Below, one piece after another: positions 17,426 to 27,824 of a stretch of 60,452 nucleotides of DNA. The notes under the pieces are model-generated. The model saw only the letters and a program-made list of their open reading frames with translations. It was not told where the DNA came from and searched no databases. Source of the stretch: Gammaproteobacteria bacterium (GTDB lineage Bacteria; Pseudomonadota; Gammaproteobacteria; Ga0077536); contig SHZM01000015.1 of the NCBI GenBank assembly GCA_009692265.1, positions 1-60,452 of the forward strand, in the 5' to 3' direction. Every line of letters starts with the position of its first letter. The first letter of the stretch is position 1. Made by a program: the position numbers and the translations under genes.

Positions 17426-17932
17426 CTAGGCGATGATTGAATTCACCGCAATGTGGGGTCGCTGGTGGAGAGTTTGTAGCACCACGCAGTAGCGTTCGGT
17501 GGTCGCGATTATTTTGGCCAGGGTCTCGGGCGGCGCGTCGGCCGCGATGTCGAACGTTAGCCGGAGTTCGCTGAAACCAACTGGAGCATCCTTGGCGACC
17601 CCCAAGGTGCCACGAAAATCGAGATCCCCCTCGGCGCTTACGTGCGACTTCGTCAAGGTAATCCCGAACGCCGTCGCGACGGCCTGCAAGGTGACTCCGG
17701 CGCAGGCGACGAGCGCCTCCAGCAGCATGTCACCGGAGCAGGCCTGGGCGCCGCTGCCGCCGGTGGCGGGGTGTAAACCGGCTTCAATGATCCCTTTGCT
17801 GGTCGCGAGCTTGCAGGCAATGCCATCGACCCCATTGGATTCGGCGCGCAGGGTGAGCATTGCCTGCTCGGGTGCAGCCAGGTATTGTTCTTTTAGTGGC
17901 GCCTGTAGCGCCTTCAAAGCGGCGGAATCCAT
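17426..17932 (-). CDS. OsmC family peroxiredoxin-like protein
   Basis: A 168-residue OsmC/Ohr-family protein. The two redox Cys positions are visible, one in the helix segment EALVACAG and the second in ERYCVVLQTL, matching the family pair used to reduce organic hydroperoxides. The start is the ATG at 17932, which has a GGAGG Shine-Dalgarno 4 bases upstream; a TTG 12 bases earlier overlaps that site and is rejected. Together with the adjacent GST gene it suggests a detoxification unit. Confidence 0.88.
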   Translation of the reverse strand: MDSAALKALQAPLKEQYLAAPEQAMLTLRAESNGVDGIACKLATSKGIIEAGLHPATGGSGAQACSGDMLLEALVACAGVTLQAVATAFGITLTKSHVSAEGDLDFRGTLGVAKDAPVGFSELRLTFDIAADAPPETLAKIIATTERYCVVLQTLHQRPHIAVNSIIA

Positions 17933-18067
17933 AGGTCCTCCCAAGCTCAGTGATGCCTATCGCAGTGTAGCGAACAGCGCGTTGGGTGGGCAAAGAGTTT
18001 TACGCATTGTGAGCACGCGCCCCGTCCCTGATACTGGGCCTATTTCTCGGCCTCATAAGGTTAGCGC

Positions 18068-19504
18068 ATGCCCAAGCAGATCCACATGAACGCCTTTACG
18101 CAATGCTGCATCGGCCATCATTCGATCGGCCAGTGGAAACATCCGCTCGACCGGCCGCTGGAGGGTTACAAAAATGTCCATTACTGGATTGAACTGGCGA
18201 AAATCCTTGAAGCCGGCTTTTTTGATGCGTTGTTCCTGGCCGATGTCCACGGTACGTACAACGTGTATCGGGGCTCGCGCGATACCGCCGTGCGTTACGG
18301 CACCCAGTTTCCGAGCAACGATCCCACGTTAATTATTTCGGCGATGGCCGCGGCGACCCGCCATCTCGGATTCGCGACCACTTTCAGCACGACCTATTAC
18401 CCGCCGTATCACGCCGCGAAACTGTTCTCGACCCTGGATCATCTGACCGATGGCCGGATTGCGTGGAATATCGTTACGTCCTATCTGGCCGACGCGAACG
18501 CGAACTTTGGCCTCGGCGAGATCATGGCGCATGACCAGCGCTACGATCGCGCCGAGGAATACATGGAGGTCTGCTACCAACTCTGGGAGCACTCGTGGGA
18601 AGAAGACGCGATGGCGCGCGATCGGGTCAACGATATGTTGATCGATCCGTCGAAGGTGCATCAGATCAACTATGAGGGAAAATACTTTAACGTCCCCGGG
18701 CCGCATATGTGCGAGCCATCACTGCAACGCACCCCGGTGTTGTTTCAAGCCGGACAATCGGGTCGCGGCGTACAATTCGCGGCGCGCCATGCCGAGGCGA
18801 TTTTTGCGCTCAATCCCAACATTGCCGCCTGCCGCGCTGGGGTCAAGGACTTGACTCGAGAGCTCAAAGTGCTCGGGCGTCGACGCGACGAAGTCAAATA
18901 TTTTCCGGGGGTTACCGTCATTGTCGCGCCGAGCGACGAAGAAGCCCACTTGAAGCTCGAGACCTGTCGCAAATATCGCAGCCCGGAAGGCGCGCTGGCG
19001 CTGTTCTGTGGTTGGATAGGTGTCGATATCGCGAAGCTTCCCTCCGGCAAGAGCCTGATGAACATGAAGACCGACGCGATCCAGGGCCTCATCAATTATT
19101 TTGCGGTGGTAGATCCGCAGCGCGAGTGGACGCTTGAAGATATTGGCGAATTTCTGTCGATCGGCAGCGTCATGCCCAAGATCGTCGGTAGCCCGCAGAC
19201 CGTCGCGGATGAGCTTGAACGCTGGATGGACGAAGGTGGTTGCGACGGATTCAACCTCGTGCCCGTCACCCAGCCGCATGGGTTTGCCGAATTCGGTGAA
19301 CTAGTAGTGCCCGAACTGCAGCGCCGTGGGCGCATGCGCACCCGCTATGAGGGCGAGACCCTGCGTGAGCTTTACTTTGGTCCCGGCCACCGGCGGTTGG
19401 CGAAGAAACATGCCGCGCATCAGACCTTGCCGGCCTGGAAGCAGGCCGCGAAGGTGAAGCGTAAGGCACCGGCTAAGAAAGGTGCTCGTGTAACTGCGAA
19501 GTAG
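18068..19504 (+). CDS. LLM flavin-dependent monooxygenase, NtaA/SnaA/DszA type
   Basis: A 478-residue luciferase-like monooxygenase of the long NtaA/DszA group, which use FMNH2 from a separate reductase to oxidize substrates such as nitrilotriacetate or sulfones. Family segments include a divergent N-terminal strand, FLADVHGTY, the TTYYPPYHAAK segment, DHLTDGRIAWNIVTS (typical 'D..S.GR..WN.VTS' of the group) and LFQAGQSGRG. The C-terminal 30 residues are Lys/Ala-rich and probably disordered. No flavin reductase gene is adjacent. The natural substrate is unknown. Confidence 0.88.
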   Translation: MPKQIHMNAFTQCCIGHHSIGQWKHPLDRPLEGYKNVHYWIELAKILEAGFFDALFLADVHGTYNVYRGSRDTAVRYGTQFPSNDPTLIISAMAAATRHLGFATTFSTTYYPPYHAAKLFSTLDHLTDGRIAWNIVTSYLADANANFGLGEIMAHDQRYDRAEEYMEVCYQLWEHSWEEDAMARDRVNDMLIDPSKVHQINYEGKYFNVPGPHMCEPSLQRTPVLFQAGQSGRGVQFAARHAEAIFALNPNIAACRAGVKDLTRELKVLGRRRDEVKYFPGVTVIVAPSDEEAHLKLETCRKYRSPEGALALFCGWIGVDIAKLPSGKSLMNMKTDAIQGLINYFAVVDPQREWTLEDIGEFLSIGSVMPKIVGSPQTVADELERWMDEGGCDGFNLVPVTQPHGFAEFGELVVPELQRRGRMRTRYEGETLRELYFGPGHRRLAKKHAAHQTLPAWKQAAKVKRKAPAKKGARVTAK

Positions 19505-19525
19505 TTGATGCGAACTGGGGAATAA

Positions 19526-19930
19526 ATTTTCAGAACCAAAGGGCTACATCGGATGATCGGCATGGGTGTGCTCGCCTACCTCATCCAGATCGCGCGCAGC
19601 GGAGACTTGGCGGCGAAGAACCTGAATATTCTTGGGAGCGGCGCGAGTTTCTGGCATATGGTCGACATACTGTGGATTGTGCTGTTCGCGCTGTTCTGGG
19701 AATTCGGCCATGGGCTGGGCTTTGGTAGCCACACTAACTACGCCACGGTCGCGGTCGTACTCATCGCCTTTATCAAGGTCCGGTTAGTTTTTCTCGACTT
19801 CATGGAGCTGCGTACGACGCCCGTGGCACTAAGACTCGTGTTTGATGCGCGTACCTACCAGCACGAGCCCCGGCGCATTCGAATTCAAGAAGGCGGGTTA
19901 AACCGGAACAGGCTTGACCAGCAGCGATAG
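19526..19930 (+). pseudogene. Remnant fusing cytochrome oxidase subunit III (C-term) to subunit IV
   Basis: The frame from about 19526 (first ATG at 19553) begins with the C-terminal part of a heme-copper oxidase subunit III/NorE-like protein: TKGLH, IGMGVLAYLIQIARSG and WHMVDILWIVLFAL. It then passes without a stop into WEFGHGLGFG, NYATVAVVLIAFIKVR and LDFMELR, which is the prokaryotic subunit IV family. Subunit III is normally about 200 residues and the two genes are adjacent. So the first two thirds of subunit III, plus its end and the start of subunit IV, have been lost. No catalytic oxidase subunit I or II is in the window. A functional fusion is unlikely. Confidence 0.7.
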
Positions 19931-20180
19931 TGAGCCGGACGAAGATCCGGTCGAGATCCCCTTTCGAGAGCTCTCGGCGGGGGCGTTACAAGGTGTGGTC
20001 GAAGCATTCGTGTTACGTGAAGGTACTGATTATGGGGCTTACGAAATCGCACTAGCCGACAAAGTCGCGCAGGTTCTACTTCAACTCGAACGAGGTGAAG
20101 CGCGAGTGATGTTCGATCCGAAGTCCAGTTCAATCGATATCGTAACTCGCGCCAAGGCTAGAAAATCGCCGGATGAATGA
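19914..20180 (+). CDS. YheU/UPF0270 family protein
   Basis: An 88-residue protein matching UPF0270: IPFRELS, then the family hallmark VLREGTDYG (about residues 33-41), then an acidic helix and KVAQVLLQLERGEARVMFD. The biochemical function of this family is not known; it is a small conserved gammaproteobacterial protein. The frame starts at TTG 19914 and overlaps the end of the upstream remnant; there is no in-frame ATG. Its presence supports a gammaproteobacterial host. Confidence 0.85.
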   Translation: MTSSDSEPDEDPVEIPFRELSAGALQGVVEAFVLREGTDYGAYEIALADKVAQVLLQLERGEARVMFDPKSSSIDIVTRAKARKSPDE

Positions 20181-20213
20181 ACGGTATTAGGCTTCAGCGT
20201 ACCGTAGCGTCAA

Positions 20214-20546
20214 TCAGGCTACGTCCAGTAATTCGACGTCAAACACCAAGGTCGCGTTGGGTGGAATAACCCCGCCCGCACCGCGTGCGCCGTAGCCAAG
20301 TTCAGGTGGAATGGTTAAGGTCCGTTGGCCACCCACGCACATCCCGGCGACGTCTTGATCCCAACCAGCGATCACCTGGCCTGCGCCTAGGGAAAACTTA
20401 AAGGGTTGTCCGCGATCGCGTGAACTGTCGAATTTCGTGCCCTTATTGTCTGGTGCTGTCGTATCGTACAACCAGCCGGTGTAGTGCACCGAGACTTGTT
20501 TGCCACTGATGGCGAGGATGCCGGTGCCGATTTTGTGGTCGACCAT
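20214..20546 (-). CDS. FKBP-type peptidyl-prolyl isomerase
   Basis: A 110-residue single FKBP domain, full length for the family. Conserved segments are [20 protein letters not shown], the Trp-containing [12 protein letters not shown] and LGYGARG, followed by [16 protein letters not shown]. It has no signal peptide, so it acts in the cytoplasm as a proline isomerase or folding helper. It is convergent with the YheU-like gene across a 33-base gap that holds a 6-bp inverted repeat (ACGGTA/TACCGT). Confidence 0.93.
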   Translation of the reverse strand: MVDHKIGTGILAISGKQVSVHYTGWLYDTTAPDNKGTKFDSSRDRGQPFKFSLGAGQVIAGWDQDVAGMCVGGQRTLTIPPELGYGARGAGGVIPPNATLVFDVELLDVA

Positions 20547-20689
20547 GTCGAGTCCTTTTGAGTTATTGAGTAAAAATGGCGCTGCCGCGGAGGCGCGAAG
20601 ATAAAAGCCTTACCCGGGATAAGCAAGACACCGCGCTACGCGTTGTCGCGATCATCAGGCCGTGTTTAACTGGGCATGGAGGAACTTGA

Positions 20690-21514
20690 ATGCAAGTGGA
20701 ACTAGAAATTGGCGTGAATCTTCCGGCTTGGCAGGTTGTCGCCGCGAACGACGCGGTCGACAGCCGAAATCCGATCCATCACGACGCAGTCGCCAAGCGA
20801 CTAGGCTTTGGCGGCGGGCTGGTGCCGGGAGTCACCGTGTACGGCTATGCGACTCACCCGTTGGTCGCACAGTTCGGTCGTGAGTTCTTAACCGGGGGCC
20901 ACCTTGAGATGCGCTTCCGGCGGCCTGTGTATGCGGGTGAGACAGTGAAGGTCAAGGCGCAGGTGACCGGGCGAATCGAGCAGCGCTGGCAACTGGAACT
21001 AGCAGTGGAAAATGCAGCTGGTGAAGCGTGCGCGATTGGCACTGCGCAGTTTCCCGCGCCCCCCAACGTCCCCGCCGAACTACCGCCGCGCCAACCGCTA
21101 CCTGCAAACCGTCGACCTGCGACCCCTGAGGGCCTAGGTGAGACACCGATCCTCGGTACCTTCGAACCCACCTTCGATGCTGCAACGGCACCGGGATTCC
21201 TAGCCACGCTTGGCGAGACCTTGCCGCTGTACGCGGATATCGCCCATCCAGCATGGCTGCTGCGTCAGGCAAATTACCTGATTGACCAGAATCTTGAACT
21301 TGGACCCTGGATCCACGTGTCGAGCGTCGTACAACATTTAGGCGTGGTGGGTGCGGGTGAGCGACTCGAAGTGCGCGGTCAAGTAATCGAGCTGAGCACC
21401 CATAAGGGGAACGACTACGCCGATTTTGACATTGCCCTCATGACCGACCGACCAGTCATGCGCGTGCGGCATCGCGCAATCTATCGAATGGAAGCGGCCG
21501 CTACGGCAGCGTGA
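20690..21514 (+). CDS. MaoC-like double hot-dog acyl-CoA dehydratase family protein
   Basis: A 274-residue protein with two hot-dog-like halves. The N-terminal half contains the MaoC hydratase pattern: NPIHHD-type dyad (DSRNPIHHDAVAK) and GLVPGVTVYGY. These hold the Asp/His residues used in trans-enoyl-CoA hydration. The C-terminal half (about 150-270) is degenerate. Such proteins hydrate enoyl-CoA intermediates of unusual acids. The gene stands alone on the plus strand. The ATG at 20690 follows AGGA 8 bases upstream. Confidence 0.8.
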   Translation: MQVELEIGVNLPAWQVVAANDAVDSRNPIHHDAVAKRLGFGGGLVPGVTVYGYATHPLVAQFGREFLTGGHLEMRFRRPVYAGETVKVKAQVTGRIEQRWQLELAVENAAGEACAIGTAQFPAPPNVPAELPPRQPLPANRRPATPEGLGETPILGTFEPTFDAATAPGFLATLGETLPLYADIAHPAWLLRQANYLIDQNLELGPWIHVSSVVQHLGVVGAGERLEVRGQVIELSTHKGNDYADFDIALMTDRPVMRVRHRAIYRMEAAATAA

Positions 21515-21628
21515 GTAGCGCGCAGGCAAGTGCGGCAGTATCACGTAACATCCGTACAATGAATCTGCTCACGCATCTCCAAATGACACTGAGCCATCAC
21601 CGCGGGTGCTTCTGGCCGCGGCGCGGCC

Positions 21629-22093
21629 ATGCGGATCTGGGTTGATGCTGACGCCGTTCCGCGGATGGTTCGTGATATTTTATTTCGCGCCGTCGAACGC
21701 GTGCACATCGAACTGACGATGGTGGCAAATAAAGCCCTGATTGTTCCCCCATCACCCTACATCAAAACTCAGCGAGTTCCGGGTGGCTTGGATGTCGCCG
21801 ACACGTGGATCATCGAACACGTCGCGGCGGGCGATCTGGTGATCACCTCGGATATTCCGTTAGCGGCGGCCATAGTCGCGCGTGACGCGCACGCGCTTAA
21901 TCCGCGCGGCGAGTTGTATACGAAGGAGAACATCGGCGAGCGGCTCGCGGTACGCGATCTGATGGAAGAACTGCGCGATGCGCGCATCGCCAGCGGCGGG
22001 CCACCGGCATTGAATCAACGTGATCGTCAGGCTTTCGCCAATCAGCTGGATCGCTTGTTGGCGCAGCGTCCGCGGGTAACGGCAAACCCCTAA
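21629..22093 (+). CDS. YaiI/YqxD family (UPF0178, DUF188) protein
   Basis: A 154-residue protein with the DUF188 pattern: an N-terminal WVDADAVP acidic motif, then [26 protein letters not shown] and NPRGELYT. This resembles PIN-like nucleases in the arrangement of Asp residues, but the function is unproven. Length and motifs are normal. It lies 27 bases before the LLM gene and may be co-transcribed with it. Confidence 0.9.
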   Translation: MRIWVDADAVPRMVRDILFRAVERVHIELTMVANKALIVPPSPYIKTQRVPGGLDVADTWIIEHVAAGDLVITSDIPLAAAIVARDAHALNPRGELYTKENIGERLAVRDLMEELRDARIASGGPPALNQRDRQAFANQLDRLLAQRPRVTANP

Positions 22094-22120
22094 GAAGTTT
22101 GATTTAACCGCACTTCGGCT

Positions 22121-23967
<1,847 letters not shown>

Positions 23968-23974
23968 GGTCATC

Positions 23975-24391
23975 ATGAAACTAACACAGGGAACTTTCTC
24001 CTATCTGCCGGACCTCACCGAAGCGCAGATCCGCAAGCAGCTAGACTACATACTCGCGCAGGGCTGGGCGGTGTCGCTTGAGTACACCGACGATCCCCAT
24101 CCGCGGAATACGTTTTGGGAGATACTCGGCCGGCCGCTACTCGATCTACGGGATGCGACCAGCCTCATGCGGGAAGTCGAAGCGTGTCGAACAACGTATC
24201 CAAAGCACTACATCAAAGTGAACGCCTTTGATTCCACCCACGGGATCGAATCCCTGCGCCTGTCTTTTATTGTGAATCGACCATCCTACGAGCCTGGATT
24301 CAGGTTAGAACGCGCGGAGGCGGCGGGTCGAACGGTGCGTTACACCACGCGCAGCTATGCGGCGGATCGACCTAGCGGTGAGCGGTACTAG
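23975..24391 (+). CDS. cbbS: RuBisCO small subunit, red-type form IC
   Basis: A 138-residue intact small subunit. MKLTQGTFSYLPDLT, the GWAVSLEYTDDPHPRNTFWE segment, LRDA and the FIVNRPSYEPG region match red-type (form IC/ID) CbbS. The C-terminal extension (about 110-138) gives the hairpin that red-type enzymes use in assembly. It would build the caps of the L8S8 complex, but its partner CbbL here is gutted. It lies 7 bases after the cbbL remnant and 9 bases before cbbX, in the usual cbbLSXY order. Codon use looks like that of neighbouring genes. Confidence 0.95.
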   Translation: MKLTQGTFSYLPDLTEAQIRKQLDYILAQGWAVSLEYTDDPHPRNTFWEILGRPLLDLRDATSLMREVEACRTTYPKHYIKVNAFDSTHGIESLRLSFIVNRPSYEPGFRLERAEAAGRTVRYTTRSYAADRPSGERY

Positions 24392-24400
24392 AGACCTCCC

Positions 24401-24922
24401 GTGAGCACCATAGTTACTTCGGACATCAATATCGAGACGCGCTATCGGGACTCCCAAATTGGCGAGATTATGGCTGCGCTGGACCGCGAGTTAATCGGCC
24501 TGCAGCCGGTAAAAGCCCGTATTCGCCAGATTGCTGCTCTGTTGCTGGTGGACAAGTTGCGCACGGAGCACGCCTTGAGTAGCGGACCACCGACTCTGCA
24601 TAGGTGTTTTAACGGCAATCCCGGCACCGGCAAAACCACTGTTGCGTTGAAGATGGCCGAGATCCTTCATCGCCTGGGTTACCTGCGCAAAGGCCACGTG
24701 ATCGCGGTGACCCGCGATGATCTTACTGGCCAATTCATTGGCCATACCGCCCCAAAAACGAAGGAAGTATTGAAACGCGCGATGGGTGGCGTGCTGTTTA
24801 TCGATGAAGCGTATTATCTCTACCTTGAGAATCGTCGCGCGCCGCTCAAGCGCGATGATTTGATGTTGATCCGCGCGGAAGATATCCATGCCAGCAGTCA
24901 CTTTGCGGAGGTTGTGTCGTGA
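24401..24922 (+). pseudogene. cbbX: RuBisCO activase CbbX, internally deleted
   Basis: CbbX is a hexameric AAA+ activase that pulls on the red-type large-subunit C-terminus; it is normally about 300 residues. This frame has 173. The N-terminal AAA+ part is intact: Walker A GNPGTGKT (72-79), the FIGHTAPKT pore-loop segment (112-120) and Walker B VLFIDE (131-136). Right after YYLY the sequence jumps in frame (near residues 141-150) to the normal C-terminal end, [15 protein letters not shown]. Sensor 1, the arginine fingers, sensor 2 and the small helical domain are gone, so ring assembly and ATPase function should be lost. Start is GTG 24401; the stop overlaps the cbbY start. Confidence 0.85.
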
Positions 24923-25704
24923 TAGGAGCTTTGATCTTTGATGTGGACGGCACCTTGGCAGATACCGAGGAAGCGCACCGCGCGGCGTTCAACGCAGCGT
25001 TCCTTGATCACGGTTATGACTGGTACTGGACTAAACGCCTCTATGCGAAGTTGCTAACCGTATCAGGTGGCAAAGAGCGTCTGGAACACTTTATTCGAAC
25101 CCTGGCACTGAGCACCGCGGACAAGGCACAGTTATTCGAAATGATCCCGCAGCTGCACACCGCAAAAACGCGACAGTATGCGGAGTTCGTCGCCGCAGGG
25201 CGGGTGCCGCTACGTCCAGGGATCGCACGGTTGATCAGAGAAGCGCGTGCCAGTGGCTTCAAACTAGCGATCGCCTCGACCACGACGGCTGCGAATGTCG
25301 AGGCGCTGATCGGCGCGACCTTGGGAGGTCCGGCGTGTGAATGGTTCGATGTCATCGCGGCGGGTGATGAAGTGGCGCGCAAGAAGCCGGCGTCGGATAT
25401 CTACGAACTCGCGCTGAAGCGCTTGCAATGTGCGACAGGTAGGTGCGTTGCTTTCGAGGATTCAGCGAACGGCGTGCGCGCCGCGACAGCGGTAGGTTTG
25501 TTTACGGTCGCGACTCCGACCTACTGGACAGCAGGCCAGGCGTTCGGTGACGCCGCACTCATCCTCGAACATCTCGGCGATCCTGATCATCCCCTGAGCA
25601 ATGTCGATGCCACGAAAATCGGCGCGCCGAGTCTGGATTTAGCGGGTCTCACCCGTTACCACCGGGCGTGGCATGCGCCGAGCTCCGCGCGCCAACTCAG
25701 CTGA
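24919..25704 (+). CDS. cbbY: HAD phosphatase CbbY (xylulose-1,5-bisphosphate phosphatase type)
   Basis: A 261-residue HAD hydrolase with the nucleophile motif D8-V-D10-G-T and the CbbY-specific LADTEEAHR continuation. The cap domain follows (about 20-90), then the ASTTT Ser/Thr motif, the KKPASDIY Lys motif and the [11 protein letters not shown] acidic motif. CbbY of red-type systems removes inhibitory xylulose-1,5-bisphosphate made by RuBisCO side reactions. It starts at GTG 24919, overlapping the cbbX stop, so the two are coupled. All catalytic motifs are present. With RuBisCO broken its known role would be redundant unless another RuBisCO is encoded elsewhere. Confidence 0.9.
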   Translation: MIGALIFDVDGTLADTEEAHRAAFNAAFLDHGYDWYWTKRLYAKLLTVSGGKERLEHFIRTLALSTADKAQLFEMIPQLHTAKTRQYAEFVAAGRVPLRPGIARLIREARASGFKLAIASTTTAANVEALIGATLGGPACEWFDVIAAGDEVARKKPASDIYELALKRLQCATGRCVAFEDSANGVRAATAVGLFTVATPTYWTAGQAFGDAALILEHLGDPDHPLSNVDATKIGAPSLDLAGLTRYHRAWHAPSSARQLS

Positions 25705-25744
25705 ATCTGACGAAACCGCCTCACACTCTCATGCAGGCACCACT

Positions 25745-26809
25745 GTGTTACGTCCAGAAAAAACATTAACGGAGTTCATCATCGATGAACAACGCCGCAG
25801 CCCACAGGGGACGGATGGTTTTACTGCCCTCTTGAACGATATCCGTCTCGCCTGTAAACGGATTTCCTACTTGATCGGCAAGGGCGCGCTGACGGGTAAC
25901 GTCGGATTGGCGAATTCGCTAAACGTGCAAGGCGAACCCCAGATGAAGCTCGACTTGATGGCCAATGAAATATTTTTGCGCACAAATGAGTGGGGCGGTT
26001 ATCTCGCCGGCATGGTCTCCGAAGAACTCGAAGCACCACATCAGATCCCGGAACAGTATCCACGGGGACGTTATCTACTCGCGTTTGACCCGCTCGATGG
26101 ATCGTCGAATATTGATGTGAATGTCTCGGTTGGGAGCATTTTCTCGGTGCTGCGCTGTCCCGAGGGCGTCACCGCGCCCACTGCCGCGGATTTTCTACAA
26201 CCGGGGACACAACAAGTGTGTGCGGGTTACGCGATTTACGGCCCAAGTACCATGCTGGTTCTCACCTTGGGACGCGGCGTGCATGGCTTTACCCTGGATC
26301 GCGAGATCGGCGAATTCATCTATACGCATCCCGAACTGCGAATTCCGAACGACACCCGCGAGTTCGCCATCAATGCCTCCAACGCACGGTTCTGGGAGCC
26401 GGCGGTGAAGCGGTATGTAGACGAATGCCTGGCGGGCGAGAGCGGGCCTCGCGGTAAAGACTTCAATATGCGCTGGATCGCCTCGCTGGTCGCGGAAACC
26501 CACCGGATTCTGCTCCGCGGTGGGATATTTATGTATCCTCGCGACACCAAGGAACCGACCAAGGCGGGCCGCTTACGTCTGCTCTACGAGGCGAATCCGA
26601 TCGCGTTTCTGATCGAACAAGCGGGAGGTCGGGCAAGCACGGGATATGGTCCGCTGTTAGCAGTAACGCCCCACGCATTGCATCAACGCATTGGCCTTAT
26701 ATTTGGTGCGCGGCACGAAGTCGAGGTGCTCGAAAACTATCACCAGAAGTACAATGATCGTGAATACGAAGCCCCGTTATTCGGCGCTCGCGGGCTGTTT
26801 CGCGCATAA
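25745..26809 (+). CDS. cbbF: Class I fructose-1,6-bisphosphatase
   Basis: About 354 residues from the GTG at 25745; the open frame extends upstream to 25673, overlapping cbbY, but that extension is unlike the family. [11 protein letters not shown] is the usual N-terminus. The metal-binding motif [13 protein letters not shown] and the downstream GGIFMYPRD and GGRASTG segments are intact. The enzyme dephosphorylates fructose-1,6-bisphosphate, and in the Calvin cycle often also sedoheptulose-1,7-bisphosphate. It sits between cbbY and prk in cbb order. It is needed for gluconeogenesis too, which may explain why it stays intact. Confidence 0.92.
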   Translation: MLRPEKTLTEFIIDEQRRSPQGTDGFTALLNDIRLACKRISYLIGKGALTGNVGLANSLNVQGEPQMKLDLMANEIFLRTNEWGGYLAGMVSEELEAPHQIPEQYPRGRYLLAFDPLDGSSNIDVNVSVGSIFSVLRCPEGVTAPTAADFLQPGTQQVCAGYAIYGPSTMLVLTLGRGVHGFTLDREIGEFIYTHPELRIPNDTREFAINASNARFWEPAVKRYVDECLAGESGPRGKDFNMRWIASLVAETHRILLRGGIFMYPRDTKEPTKAGRLRLLYEANPIAFLIEQAGGRASTGYGPLLAVTPHALHQRIGLIFGARHEVEVLENYHQKYNDREYEAPLFGARGLFRA

Positions 26810-26832
26810 AATTCTCTAGGATCGAATATTCC

Positions 26833-27717
26833 ATGTCAGCGAAACATCCAATCGTGGCGATCACCGGATCTTCGGGCGCTGGGACAACCTCGGTGATGCG
26901 TACCTTTGAGCAAATATTCAGGCGCGAAGAGATTACTGCGGCTTACGTCGAAGGAGACAGCTTTCATCGCTTCAATCGCACTGAAATGAAAGTGCGATTG
27001 GCCGAAGAAGCGAGTCGCGGGAACGACACTTTCAGCCATTTCGGGCCGGACAATAATCTGTTCACCGAGCTTGAAGCTTTGTTTCGCGAATATGGCGACA
27101 CGGGGACGGGTCGCAGCCGCAAGTATCTTCATAATGATCAGGAAGCGGCGGTGTACAAACAAGCCGCCGGTACTTTTACGCCGTGGGAAGATCTGTCCGA
27201 AGGCACCGATCTTCTGTTCTATGAAGGCTTGCACGGCGCAGTCGTACACGGCAGCGTGAACATCTCGCAGTATCCGGATTTACTCATCGGCGTGGCGCCG
27301 GTAATTAATCTCGAATGGATCCAAAAACTGCGCCGCGACAAAGCGCAGCGCGGTTACAGCACGGAAGCCGTGACGGACACAATTCTTCGTCGCATGCCCG
27401 ATTATGTCCATTACATCGTCCCGCAGTTCTCGCACACGCATATCAATTTTCAACGCGTGCCCGTGGTCGATACCTCGAATCCGTTCATCTCCCGGCACAT
27501 TCCGAGCGCGGATGAATCCTTCGTGGTAATACGCTTCGCCGATCCGCGCGGGATCGATTTCCCGTATTTACTGTCAATGCTGCTTGGTGCATTCATGTCA
27601 CGTCCAAATACCATCGTGTGCCCGGGCGGCAAGATGGATCTCGCGATGCAGTTGATCTTCACCCCGATGATTTGGCGGTTGATGGAAAAGCGTAAACAAG
27701 CACGAGCGCGCGTATAG
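26833..27717 (+). CDS. cbbP: Phosphoribulokinase (bacterial type)
   Basis: A 294-residue full-length phosphoribulokinase. The P-loop is GSSGAGTT (12-19), followed by VEGDSFHRF (substrate/catalytic Asp region), SHFGPDNN, and FYEGLHG (Walker B-like). The C-terminal DFPYLLSMLLGAFMSRPNTIVCPGG block is characteristic of proteobacterial PRK. It makes ribulose-1,5-bisphosphate, whose only known major use is RuBisCO. An apparently intact PRK beside a destroyed RuBisCO is odd, since its product would be a dead end. It lies 23 bases downstream of cbbF. Confidence 0.95.
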   Translation: MSAKHPIVAITGSSGAGTTSVMRTFEQIFRREEITAAYVEGDSFHRFNRTEMKVRLAEEASRGNDTFSHFGPDNNLFTELEALFREYGDTGTGRSRKYLHNDQEAAVYKQAAGTFTPWEDLSEGTDLLFYEGLHGAVVHGSVNISQYPDLLIGVAPVINLEWIQKLRRDKAQRGYSTEAVTDTILRRMPDYVHYIVPQFSHTHINFQRVPVVDTSNPFISRHIPSADESFVVIRFADPRGIDFPYLLSMLLGAFMSRPNTIVCPGGKMDLAMQLIFTPMIWRLMEKRKQARARV

Positions 27718-27824
27718 GAAATCTGGCAGCACGCCCTTTGCGACAGAAAGGCTGAGCGCGGATTGTGTTTACGCCTGCCATCGGGCCAAATTGGGCAGAC
27801 CATCAGCGCCTCGGAGCAAGCACC

